The position numbers and the translations under genes were made by a program. A stretch of 64,000 nt of DNA from Lichtheimia corymbifera B2541 (taxonomy: Eukaryota > Mucoromycota > Mucoromycetes > Mucorales > Lichtheimiaceae): the NCBI GenBank assembly GCA_000697475.1, contig JNEU01000860.1, positions 22,047 through 86,046 on the forward strand. The letters are read 5' to 3'. Below, piece by piece: positions 38,075 to 50,079 of this stretch (the stretch's first letter is position 1; every line of letters starts with the position of its first letter). The notes under the pieces are model-generated. The model was not told where the DNA came from, searched no databases, and worked only from the letters and a program-made list of their open reading frames with translations.

Positions 38075-39680
38075 ATGGATACACCCACATCCTCGTCCAT
38101 TTTCTCCTTTTACGGACAAAGCCTGGATGAGGCTCGTCCTTTGCTCACTCAATCCACCGCTACATCTTATACCCGCGACGACAGTTGCTATGACCAACCC
38201 GTTGTTGAACATGAGGAGCGAATGGCAAAAGCTTCACCATTCAGTGGGATCAGTAACTTGTTGAATACTATTTTGGGTACTGGCGTGCTGGCCATGGTAA
38301 GAAGCTACATTTAAATATCATGGTCATATACATTCAATTGATAATAGGATGTATTATATTATAGCCAGCAGCAGTAGCCACCGTTGGATTGATACCAGGC
38401 ATGGTGTTGACATTATTTTCTGGCATCACTTCAGGTACAGGTCTGTACTTTTTATCAGAATCAGCAGCACGTGTACAAGGCCGTCATGCCTCATTCTTTG
38501 CTGTCTCTCAGCTGACATGGCCAAGCGCTGCCATGTGGTTCGATACTGCCATTGCAATCAAGTGCTTTGGTGTAGCCGTCAGTTACTTGATTATTATTGG
38601 TGATCTCTTGCCGCTGGTAGGTTTGTTTAGTCATGCAAAAAGTGCACCAATGCGGTTTATCTCACCCACATGCACATATTGTTATTATACACAGGTCGTG
38701 CTTGCATTTGCATCTGAGCCAATCGCTGATACATCGCTCCTTCTGGACCGTCGTTTGTGGATCTTGGTTGTAATGGCTATACTTGCTCCTCTCAGTTATC
38801 TACGTACTCTTGATGCCTTACGCCATATTAGTGCTCTTGCCATAGTATCAGTCATCTACCTTTGTGCCATCGTTGTCTACCATTACTTTACCCCTGGGTT
38901 ATTACCAAAGCCAGAACAAGTCGACCTATGGCATATCACCCCTGGGATCTTTAGCAAGCTCCCTGTTTTTATCTTTGCTTTTACATGTCACCAGAATGTA
39001 AGTGGGGTTGTCAAGGAGATAACCAGAAAAACTCACGTGAAGCTGCATCTCCTTTTTGGAGATAGATTTTCACCGTGCATAACGAGTTGAAGGATAATAG
39101 TCGTCGATCGATGATTAAAGTCATCTTTTGGGCTATTGGATCAGCTGCTGCCGTTTACGAGCTGGTGGCCACAGTGGGTTATTTGAGCTTTGGTCGCAAT
39201 GCTAAGGGCAACATCATTCTAGAATGTATGTCTATTACATATCACCTCCTTCATATTCTAACCTAACATCTGATAGATCCCCCAAGCCCATTTGTGGCAG
39301 GTGGTCGACTTGCTATCGTTATTTTGGTCATGTTGGGATATCCACTTCAACTGCATCCATGCCGTGCATCATTTAGCAAGATATTAGAGTCGCTCAACAT
39401 CCATCCACCAATGAAGCATTATACCACAACTACAGCTCTTGTCATTGGTACATTTATTATTGCCATCAGCGTATCACAACTTGATCTCGTGCTTGCATTT
39501 GTTGGATCTACCGGCTCAACTGCAATCTCATTCATTCTACCCGGCTTATTTTATTACAAGCTACACCAGGATAAACCATGGACCTGTGGAAAGACAATTG
39601 CAGTCATCCTAGCAGCTTATGGTGTAGCAATCATGAGCGTTTGCTTAACGTTCAATATCATCCGATTATTCACAGAATAG
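38075..39680 (+). CDS. Vacuolar-type amino acid transporter (AAAP/SLC38 family)
   Basis: Proton-coupled amino acid transporter of the AAAP family, close to yeast Avt5/Avt6/Avt7, which export amino acids from the vacuole. Exons 38075-38296, 38365-38616, 38695-38997, 39066-39225 and 39277-39680 give 446 aa. After a hydrophilic N-terminus, TM1 carries the family signature SGISNLLNTILGTGVLAMP. Many further hydrophobic segments follow, with IFAFTCHQNIFTVHNEL (the family's CHQN motif) and LVATVGYLSFGRNAKGNI. The second intron (38617-38694) is 78 nt, in frame and stop-free, so retention would insert 26 residues. The gene converges on the eL39 gene 320 bp downstream. Confidence 0.92.
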
Positions 39681-40000
39681 ACTTTCTTATATTATCAATA
39701 ATACCAGCCAACACGCTAAAATGAAGATACCATTTCCCTTGACTATGTTTTATCACGTGATGCATCCTATCTTTCCCCCCTGAAAAGTACCATGGCTTCA
39801 AACCAATTGCCCACACACTATTATCCACGCGATCCACGCCATCAATCATTCTCCCAACTGGATCTCATCATTGCTGTATCGGTACGACGTAAGGCAACAG
39901 TTGTATAAGGTGGAAACACGATCGATTTTTTATATATGTTCATAAGACTAGAGCATATACAAAAATAGGATAAAGCGCTCCAATGGTCGTAAAAGCTCGT

Positions 40001-40354
40001 TTAGATGTTGAGCTTGGTGTGGCGCCAGTTGCGACGCTTAGCGTTCCAGCTGTTGAAAGATATACGCATCAGAAACCATTACATACAATGCAGTCATTGA
40101 GTAGTTGAGCTTACCGGATCTTGGTGTCAGCCTTCATGCGGAACCAGTGGGGAAGAGGACGGTTCTGCTTTTGCTTCTTGGCAAGCTTGACCTTGGTGCG
40201 GAAAGACTTGTTGGAAGGCTATAGTAGAAGCACATGGCATACGTTAATCCACCTGTTAACTTGTTCATCCATCCCATATACGATGCATCCATCGTTATCC
40301 AAATCCATCCGTCACTCGTAACCGCTCCCTTCCATGTTGCCCACTACCTACCAT
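40001..40354 (-). CDS. RPL39: 60S ribosomal protein eL39
   Basis: Component of the large ribosomal subunit that lines the peptide exit tunnel. Exons 40354-40352 (only the ATG), 40218-40115 and 40049-40001 give 51 aa, exactly the family length. The protein shows [20 protein letters not shown], then [14 protein letters not shown] and [15 protein letters not shown], matching eL39 throughout. An intron directly after the start codon is common in ribosomal protein genes. The 133-nt first intron is longer than its neighbours and contains several GATGGAT motifs. The gene is too short and split to stand out in an ORF scan. Confidence 0.95.
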
Positions 40355-40623
40355 TATAGATGTTACCAACAGAAGAGGAGGTATGACCAAATGGCCGTCG
40401 TGAGCTGCTAAAGCACCCTGCTCACCATAATTTCAAAACCCGACAATTCGGTATCCGTCATTGGGCGATTATGTATAATAAAGAGAGAATATATTCATAA
40501 AAGATGTGATGATGGTGCATATATGAAATTGTTGAATGAACGTGAATAATGAACATTAGACTATAGGAACTTGCAGAATAAGGAAAAGGAAAAAGGACTC
40601 GAATGGGAATAATGGCAATCAAC

Positions 40624-43600
40624 TTATCGCCTTTTGAGTTGGGTTTCCATGGTTCGACGCTGTTGTCCAAGCCATGAGCTGGGTTGCAAGATCTTTGAAG
40701 TAACCAGCTCTTTATGCGTGCGACGTGCGACATCGTACCATGCGGATATCATAAGCTGTTGTTCTCTTCTTGCTTGTAGTCGCGTCTCACGTAGTTGTTT
40801 CTAAAAAGGGATGATGTTAGTACTCGAAACGCAATAATCCAAAGAGAAGTACGTACCGTAAGTCGCTCGTTTTCTTCATCCCGGATAGCCAGCTCAGCCT
40901 TAAGAGATGCGACAGCTTCATCATAGTTGCCATCCGTATTGCCGCTCTTCATGCTCTTGACCATATTATCTTGCTGACGTATAAACTAATGGGAACAGGA
41001 TTTAGTCACGTGTATCATTAAACCCATTTGTTATACCTACCTCGCGCATTTTCTTCATCTTGATTTGCATTTCACGTACGTCTTCTTGAAGTTGGATCGT
41101 TTGTTGTTGAAGCATAGCATTCTGCTGCTTAAGAGGTTCGTCGTCCTTGGCTTCAAATGCAGCAAGCGTCGCTTTCATCTCACTAGATAGCATTGTAAAT
41201 CACAACCGATCAAAAAGAGAGCTGTTTTTTCCTATTCTTACCTATTCAAACGCTCCTTCTCCAATAGCTGATCCTTTTGCTCGATATTACCACCCATGAG
41301 CTTATCTTTCTCCAAGAGAAGCTTGTTGATATCTTGAAGCTGTTGCTTGGTTTGCTCCTCAAGTTCCTGAGATCGCTTTTCCATTTGCTTATAACGTTGT
41401 CGAAACTCGTCGGCATCGTCTCCTAGACCGAAATTGCCGTCTGCAATCTTCTTTTCAAGCGTATCTCTGGTCTCACGGAGCTCTTTGGCTTCTTTTTCGA
41501 GTTCAATGATCCGCAATCGAAGTGACATAGTATGCTGCGACTGGTCGAGTAATGCATCAGGGATATTCTCACGGATCCTTGACATCTCGCTCTGAAGTAT
41601 ATCACGCTCACGGGATGCAGCCAAGAATTTCTATGCAATTACGAAAAGATATAAGCACCAATTCTCATGGGTAATGCAATACACTCACCTTCTCATTCTC
41701 AAGTTTTCTTTGGTTGGCGTCTTCCAAGAGATGCTGTAATACGACTGCCCGTTGGTTGGCACCAGGACCAGCTGTTTCCTCTTGTAAAGTCTTTGCACGT
41801 CGTGAGGGTAATCGACCACTAGATGCATGTATGAGTATGAGCATGCCATTGGAGATATCATGATTACTTACAGATCCGAGAGATTAGAGTCCTTGAGTGA
41901 ATCTTCGAGCGTTTCTTCATATTCGACATCATCGATATCCATAGCATCATCGCCCACAGTGCTTCTTTGAACCAAGGCTTGCTCAAGGGTACCACCTAGC
42001 TGCACATCCTGCAAGTTTTCCTCAAGTACTTGAATACGATCCATATCCCTTGCATGGTCAGCCTCCATAATCTCAAGCTTCTTCGTCATTTGACCAAGCT
42101 GATATTCCATCTTATTCTTCTCTCGCAGCAGATCCTGGTTCTTGTTCTCCAAAGAGGCCACTTGTTCTTTGTAAGAATCCATCAATGTCTTGAACGCCAG
42201 GGCACTACGGTACTCCTCTTCGATGCGCATGTTTTCATTGACAAGACGGCGGTTTTCCTCATTCAAGTTCTATATATATATTCATCCATTAGCATCATTA
42301 AATATTACGATAGCTTTATAGTGCATTACCTTGTTCTCTAGACGAATCTGGGATGTATCCTCGAGCTTCTTTTTGAGGTTTTCAATCGCATTGCGAGCAC
42401 GTTGCAAACTTTCAGCCGTGTGACGATATTCGTCTAATTGATCCTTGAGACGGGACGCTTGCTCAGCACGTTTAGCCAACTCCTCGCTCTAGTAGAATTC
42501 CTTGTTAGCGATCATAGCATGCAAAAAAGGGGGTGCGTCAAATGATTTATGCTTACTCTGCGTGTCAAATCGGCAATGGTCTCATTTTGTGTATCGAGCA
42601 GCATTTCCACTTCTTGTCGGCGATCCTCACTTCGACGACTAAAAAATGCCAAGTAAAATCAGTATTGTGGAACACACGTGATCGACGTCTTGGCTTCTAC
42701 ATACATGTCTTCTTTGAGATGTTCAATTTCGGTACGCATAATGAAATCTGCTCGGCCGGTTTCATTCGCTTGCTCAACTGCTTTATCCATTTCGCTCAGT
42801 CGAAGTTGCAAATCTTCTTTTTCTCCTTGCAATTCATCCTATAGTATGTCAATGTCTCAGCACTGTAATACAAGAAAATAGGAGTAAAATCACTCACGTA
42901 GCGGTTTTGTAGTTGGCCATGCTTTTCAATCAATTGTTTGTGCTGATTCTCGAGATATGTCTTTTCTTCCATGATCCTGTTGAGTTCAATGGAGTTGTGC
43001 AATATCGGATCACTGATAATAAAGTTGCATAAGTCATAGGTTAATCGTCGTATCGAGATCGACATGCTTACTCGTTATATCCCATTTGGTGCGATTGACC
43101 AGAGACAGAAGGTTCCTGAGCCATACCAGCGCTATGCATGACTTGTTCGATGCTCAACATGAGGGCACCTTGATATTGTTCGGGTAAGGATTGGATCTTT
43201 GAAATGTACACCTGATTCTCGTTGCAAACGACGGCGATACAGATGATGAGTTGACATAGTTTGATGGTCTCTCCAACGTCAGCGTCTTTGGCAATAGCGT
43301 TCAAGTTGATCGATGGTAACATGGCGCTGCTACGACCGAGAACCTCTTCATAGTAACGCGAGACGAGTTTATGCAGTTTCTTGAGGTTGTTGATCTTTAG
43401 CACCCAATTCTCACCGACGTCAGCCGAGCGGATGAGTTTAAACCACTTTGGATCACTGTAGCGCGTATACATGTGTGTGAGTGAGTGATATTCATGCGAC
43501 CAAGCTATGCATATTCGTATGACTTACATGTCTGCAAGCACTTCGAATAAAATAATGCCATTTGAAAGATCACTGATATGTCTACACTTGTGCGAGATAT

Positions 43601-43724
43601 TGTCGAAGGAGTTGATCTATAAATGCCAAGGGATGGTGTCAGGACTGTCATTGAAGAGAATACAAGTGTAGATTCTTGTTACCCATTCAATAAAGGCGGC
43701 TTCTGCTTCTGGAACGGGTGGCAT
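40624..43724 (-). CDS. Hook-family dynein adaptor
   Basis: Links early endosomes to cytoplasmic dynein and kinesin-3 on microtubules (Aspergillus HookA, Ustilago Hok1). Thirteen exons (43724-43683, 43616-43528, 43455-43072, 43012-42898, 42838-42705, 42638-42557, 42488-42330, 42269-41872, 41818-41689, 41630-41242, 41182-41041, 40985-40857, 40800-40624) give 789 aa. Residues 1-165 form the N-terminal Hook domain, a calponin-homology fold (ISDLSNGIILFEVLADI, VLKINNLKKLHKLVSRYYEE). Residues about 180-750 are heptad-rich coiled coil for dimerisation. The basic C-terminus (ISAWYDVARRTHKEL, SSWLGQQRR) matches the Hook cargo-binding end. The start codon follows an unremarkable leader, and an intron splits codon 14 from 15. 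Confidence 0.94.
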
Positions 43725-44280
43725 GTTGAATGAAAGGGATGAAAGAGAATGTTCAGGAGGAATAAAGGGGAAGTGTATGAATGATGACTGGTTGCTTTGT
43801 TACGGTATTGTGAACTTGGTGAAAGGAATGAGATAGAGTATGGAAGAAAACGAAGAAGAAAAGGGGAGCAACCGAGTGTCCCGCAAGGCGTAGGAAGGTG
43901 TGTGGGCGTATAACTCTTACCAACTTGCCTGCGTTTAACAACCACGAGGCGCGGAACATGAAATCATTCATCATCCACCACTTGGGATAAAGAGAATATG
44001 CTGTGAATGGCTAGCTTAATCCATCTATATGTTTGCTACTGCTACTGCTGCTCTCCCATCCCCTCATATTCTTTGCCCTTACAACTTGTAATCAATTTAG
44101 CTCCTGCATGATTGACTACATACTACTACATAATGTTATGAATTGATTCAAACGAGACTACTCTTATGGCGTTTATAATATAGATACATGGTAACATCGC
44201 TTGTTATGGAGGGTAGCTAAATATGTCATACGTGTTTACAAGGGGTAATCATGGGTGATAGGATACAATGAGACTCATGA
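43725..44280. other. Spacer between Hook start and Ysc84 end
   Basis: Promoter side of Hook and 3' flank of the Ysc84 gene, both on the minus strand. Frames here are short and unrecognised. Confidence 0.5.
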
Positions 44281-46005
44281 TTAAATAATCTCCACAAAGT
44301 TTGCAGGGAACTACAACAAAACAAATCAATCAGTCAACAATTGGCATCATAAAAAATGAAGCGTTTGATATTATACTTACAATGCCTGTCTCCGAATTAA
44401 GGCGGCCAGTCCACCTACAAGATATCATGCAATTAGTACATAGTGCCTATTTTGTGCTATGACCATGGACCTTACCAATCATGTTGTGTATCCGTTCGCT
44501 TGATAATGGTAATAATATCACCTTTACGGAACGGCAAATCTCCATCCTGCTGCTTTGAAAAGTTGAACAATGCGCGTGCACGGATCTCATTGCTGTTTCT
44601 ATTTTCCCACGTTGTATCTCGGAAGGATGAGGGGCTGTCGTCAAAAGAGCGATTACTGCTGCCATAGGTATCACCAAGACCACGATTTGCGCTATATCCA
44701 CCACCATAACCACCTGTTGTTGCTGCACGATGCACACCTCCGCGACTATAATCCGACCTGTCATTGTTGCCGCCACGGAAGCTATCTTCATACACTGGCT
44801 CAGTGTTGTACATTGTGCCTGATCGTCCAAGTCCACGTCCACTTCCAAAACCACTATCGTTGCTGCCATTCATAAAAGCAAATCGGCCGCCTGCAGCAGA
44901 TGATGCATATGTGTTTCCTCCTGCACCATGAAATCGGACTTCTAGAGCACGGTAAAGAGGATCGGCTTGTGGAGGTGGAGGAATGGTGCCATTCAAAAGA
45001 TCACGTGTTGCCACCTTACGACCGTACATTTTCGCATTGGCATCAAAGCGTTCTAAAATGACCGATCCTTCCAAAGAGACACCTGCGAAGAGACCACGCG
45101 TTTTGCTGTAAGAATATACGGCTGCCACACTTTTGATAGATGCTGTTCCTGATGCTTCGGCGTTTCGACCAATAGGACCAGCAGCCACTACACACAATAA
45201 TAGATTGTGAGACTCACAAAGTCAAAATTTCCCAAGAATAGCCAGCTTACATACCTGAAATGTTGCCTCCAAGTGTGATACTACCATGATGCATGAAGGT
45301 TTTTACGGCAGCGGTTGTATTCAAGACCATAACAAAGTCAGTCAACTCGGCGCCTATACTGAATATCAGCATATTCATCATTAACAATGATGTTATAACT
45401 GTATTAACTTGCCTACTTGTCCTCCAAACCCCATACCACCCGTAGCGATTGCTGAAGGTGCGCTCCAAGCTGTGGGGGACCAAAGTTGTCAGCAGGGGTT
45501 GAATACGCACTAGGTAAGTAGAATTCCGACGAGAAAAACTTACATCCATCAGGCAGCCTGGTTGAATATCGTTAGCAACATTATCACACACACAAAAGAA
45601 AAACAATACGGACATACCTTGCAATCACTAAACCACTGCCAGCTCTTCCCGAAAAGAGAAAACCTTTGATATTGGAGTTAGCATGAATCTATCACCATAT
45701 ATATGATACAGCCTAACCTGCTTTAAGCACTGAATAGATAGCAAGACCTTTGGCGTTTGCCAGAATACCCGGTGGGATAATAGTGTCTAGACCTTGTCCT
45801 GGGTCTGATAATAGTGTTTTAGCTTGGGTCACCTTCATAGCTCATTTGTATTATGCTTACTGATAAAGCTGTTGAGGATTCTCGATGCTTTGCGGCATTC
45901 AGCTACAAATAGTCTGCCCATTTAGACGGTGTATACAGCATGGACATTAGAGTTAGACTTACAAGCAAGGCTCGAAGGAAGAGGAGAGTTGATTTGGAAC
46001 GACAT
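44281..46005 (-). CDS. YSC84: Ysc84/SH3YL1-type actin-binding SH3 protein
   Basis: Binds phosphoinositides and actin at endocytic patches. Ten exons (46005-45963, 45902-45861, 45804-45718, 45663-45618, 45557-45544, 45469-45413, 45353-45255, 45187-44476, 44414-44381, 44310-44281) give 387 aa. The N-terminal 210 residues are the SYLF/DUF500 domain (IIPPGILANAKGLAIYSVLK, GRAGSGLVIARLPDGSWSAP, GGQVGAELTDFVMVLN). A Gly/Ser/Arg-rich linker precedes a C-terminal SH3 domain (RARALFNFSKQQDGDLPFRK, then GRLNSETGIFPANFVEII). Exon 5 has only 14 nt. The intron after exon 6 starts with GC (GC-AG intron): only this junction gives the invariant GGQVGAEL. Confidence 0.95.
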
Positions 46006-46933
46006 TATAGTAAAGAACTAAGAAAAGAAGCACTCGAAAGTTCCAAAAGGTCAGAAAGCGCTATATCTTGGCTGCCTAATTTAGCCAGTGCACATATCGA
46101 ACCATGCACATGAATTTTTCCCGTTTGTTGACTTTTTACTAAACAACGTAATTTTGGGGGTTGGGAGAGAGACAACTTTATATGCACAGGTAGTTGTTGA
46201 TATGGAATAACAAATGACAATGAAAATATGTCTGCAAGTTAAAGGATGATACTTTTCCTTGCATAGTCATTGTTATGACGGTGGTGGTGGTACACGCACC
46301 GGCCGGATGATGCATATAGTTCCACACAACTCAGCTTGGTGGACCCTATTATGATTCCCTGCAGCAGTGCGTCACCATGAGCCCATAGTATCATTGCCAT
46401 CGTCGATATATGAAACATGAAAAAAAGTTATCCGCAGCTCAACGTGCTATATAATCAATGGCAACATTGTCTTCTTATGGCAAAGAACACGCTCTTTATG
46501 ATGATTTCATTCGACCTCGGTTACTTTAGTATCAACTATGGTCTTCATCAGGCACGTATTTCTTTTCACATGCATGTCTTTAAGCAAGATTTAGATCATG
46601 ATAGTACCGGGGAGTTCATTGTCTAATGTGCTACACTTCTTCTTGGTAGAAATAAAGACCATATTCTCTTGCAATGCTTTGTTGTCTCGTAGCTTATATG
46701 CATGGACCACCTCTTTAGTCTTTGTTACAAACTATGTTTATTGTTTACTAGTAGAGATGTTATATCAAATAATTGCTCTATCACGAACCAATCCAACCAA
46801 GCAGTGGGGGAGCAGCGTGCTTGCTTGTTGGGAGCAGCGACGTGCCTGAATCTCCGCGTAACGCGCCAATTTTGTAAGGCATCTTCCTTTTGGACACGAC
46901 AACTGACTTTTGACTTTTTACCCACCTGATCCC
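46006..46933. other. Divergent promoter region
   Basis: Separates the starts of the Ysc84 (minus) and condensin (plus) genes. The short frames at 46417-46849 have no recognisable content. No TATA box is obvious. Confidence 0.5.
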
Positions 46934-49900
46934 ATGACTCGATCACCACTCCAAGCCGCCAGTCGAATATCCCATAACGATGATAGGCGTAGAGCAACAA
47001 AAACGAGTTCAATGCAACGAGACGACAGCTCACGCATTCAACGCGAACGATTGACGAGGGATGTCTTATCACGACAACAAAGCAGCGACATTCGATCCAC
47101 ACAAGATACCACAGTAGCCGGCCCAATCGTCACCAATCTCACTCCAGAACAAATGTACTCCAACTTTGAAGAATGGATTAAAATGGCAACTGATAATGTA
47201 AGGGTCGTAGTTGTATATCGTCGATATCATTCACTGATATATATTATTATCCTTTCCATACGGCAGAAAATCAATGCGAACAACAGTTGGAATTTTGCAT
47301 TGATCGACTACTTTCATGAGTTGACTTTCCTGCGTGATGGAGATAGCATCAACTTTCAAAAAGCTTCCGTATCACTGGATGGCTGTGTCAAGATTTATAC
47401 TTCTCGAGTCGATTCTGTGGCAACTGAAACCGGCAAATTGCTAAGTGGTCTAGCCGATAGTGGAAGTAAGTTGAAAAGGTCATCATCTCTCAAAAGATAT
47501 GAATAGCTGACGGGAGGGTATATGAATAGGAGACGGTGATGAGGAGGATGAATTACAACATACCAGCGAAAGACGTGTCCGAAAGCGGGTAATAAGACAA
47601 GTAAAACAGCATGATAGCCAGTGCTAAGATATATTATCATCATCATAGGGCAATCGTGCTGCAGATAGTACATTACTTACCAGCTTCTCTTCAATCGCTC
47701 TCAAGAAGTTTGATTTGGATTTTGCCGTCGATCCCTTATTCAAAAAGACATCAGCCGACTTTGATGAAGGAGGAGCACGTGGTCTTTTACTCAATCATTT
47801 ATCCTTGGATCGTGAATGCAAGATTATCTTTGATGCTTCTGACGCCAGCAATGCCGATCCAGAATCAGACAAGACTGAAATGGAGGATATTACACATGAC
47901 GACGATCATTTGGATGCGGAAGGAAATCAAATCGACAACGAATCTCAGCATGAAGAACAAAACCAGCAACCCACAGAATCATCTCAGCACGAAGAACAAA
48001 ACCAACAATCTACAGAGACAGCTCAGGATGATCCTATGGATGTGGATAATGATGGAACTCAACAAGAGAATGAGCATGGAAGCGAGCCACAACCAACAGC
48101 TGATGAACAACAGCCAAGTACGATTGAAGAAACACAACAATCCCAGAAAGAGACCCTTGTTGAGATTTCACGACTTAAAGGTATGGATCGGAAGGATTAG
48201 ATTTTCATACGCTAAAGTCCTTTTTTCACTTTCATAGCAAGAATGCCAGACATAGACGCCCTCAAAGATCTTCAGATTTGTCCATCTCTTCAAGGATACA
48301 ACTTTTTCTCTGAAACTGATCTCAACATGCCATCACTTGATCACGACGAACCTGACAACATTCTTGACGGCAATGTCAATCTACCAAACGACAATATGGA
48401 TTTACCCGACTTTGGTGTGCAGGATGGTTTTGATGATGACTTCGCTGTCGATTTCTTTGATTACGATGATGGTGGTCCTATGGATAGTCCTGATGATCCA
48501 TTGATGGGCGAGGATGATAGACTCATGGGTGGTGAAAATGATTCAGCAGGCAATGAACCCGCTCTTCATGAAGAAGACTTCCTTGGTGCTCTAATGAACG
48601 ATGATGGAAATGAACTCTTCAGCTACTTTGACTCGACGTTTGCAAAGAATTGGGCTGGCCCTGAACACTGGAAACTACGAAGACCTGTATCAAAAAGTAT
48701 GTGTGTGTAGAGAAGGAGAGAGGGAGTCACTTGGATGAATGCCATTTCTTTTAACATTCTTGTTTCGTTATTATTAGTACAATCCAAACCCACTACGGAG
48801 ACTGATAGTCATGACGATGGAGAAACATCTCGGAAAAAGAGTCGCCAAGGATTTCAAATTGACTTTCTCGAAGGAGAAGACGTGGATGAAGAGGAGTTAT
48901 TCGCACCCGACAAACCAGCAAGGATCACCATATCCACCGGCAAAGAAGCTGCTGTTGAAGACAAGATACATATTTTACCTGACGACATGCACTTTTCATC
49001 AAAACAACTCCTCAGGCTTTTCTTGAAACCTAGATCAGTGGTAATTTTGCATTTGAATGCTCAACTATCACCTTTGCGTTTTATTCATCATGTCTACTTT
49101 AGATGTGGGGACGTAAGAAACCACGAAGGGAAGAAACAGAAGCCGAACAGTCACCAGCACCACAACAAGATGGTACGTACAATGAACGAGGGAAAGAGTA
49201 AAATGGAACAGCACCACTAACCATCTCTTTAGATTACGATGGAGGTTTCGATGATTTTGATTTTGGACCGGATACGCAGTATTGGGCTGATCAACAGGTC
49301 GATGATACACCAGCGGATGACGAGCCACCAGCAACCGATGCATCAATGGCTGATCAGAGTAAGTACTTTTTATCCTTGGAGGAACGAACTAGATATCTAA
49401 GCTTCTATATCATTTTAGCTTTCTTAAGCGGTTACGACGATTCGTTTTATCATGACAGCTACTATGAAGCATACGACGATCCAGAAACATCCCAATATGG
49501 TGATCCTCTCATTACCAACCATCGACTCAAGAAGAGCAAACCACTTTATGTCAACTATGCTCGGACTGCAAAACGTGTTGATGTCAAGAAATTAAAGGAG
49601 AACTTATGGAAGGTGCTTGTAAGCAATAAGGTAATGTGACTTTTTCCCCGGTGTTGTCACGCAGGCCCCTAATTACTATGCAACTATAGCGTGATGTACC
49701 AGACCGCATGGATCAAGGAAACGAAGACGATGAAGAAAAGGTTGAAGGCGTTCAGCGGTTTACTGATGTCCTACATGATCTGAGGAGATTATACCATCCA
49801 AAGGTGTTCCGTGATATCTCGGTGCCCTTCTGCTTTATCTGCCTGCTGCATTTAGCAAATGAAAGAAACCTTACTATTGGGCGTTCCTCAAACTCAAATG

Positions 49901-49995
49901 ACGATGAAGACGACGATGAAGATGACTTTGTCCTGGGAGAAACACCAATGGATGAAAAGTTCTTGAACGAGTTAACAATTGTACAAAATGTATAG
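46934..49995 (+). CDS. BRN1: Condensin subunit 2 (CAP-H/Barren/Brn1)
   Basis: Kleisin subunit that bridges the Smc2-Smc4 heads in condensin during chromosome compaction. Ten exons (46934-47197, 47267-47465, 47530-47588, 47649-48180, 48238-48696, 48778-49040, 49103-49172, 49233-49358, 49429-49631, 49690-49995) give 826 aa. Family blocks: LTPEQMYSNFEEWIKMATDNKINANNSWN-type N-terminus, NFQKASVSLDGCVKIYTSRVDS, FDLDFAVDPLFKKTSADFDE, ENLWKVL and VSVPFCFICLLHLANE-like DISVPFCFICLLHLANERNL at the C-terminal winged helix. Acidic, Gln-rich linkers (about 225-300) separate the blocks. The first intron (69 nt) is in frame and stop-free. The stop lies only 84 bp from the stop of the convergent PCCB gene. 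Confidence 0.94.
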
Positions 49996-50079
49996 TCAAA
50001 ACAAGCATTTATTCCACATTCCCCTCCGCTTTGAGATGTAACTAGCTTATATTGCATTCCTATTATCCTCCTATAAACA

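Noticed and set aside
45405..45420. GT donor (GTAGGC) for the sixth Ysc84 exon
   Set aside because: Using it gives a stop codon or removes the conserved Val-Gly; the adjacent GC donor fits the protein family.
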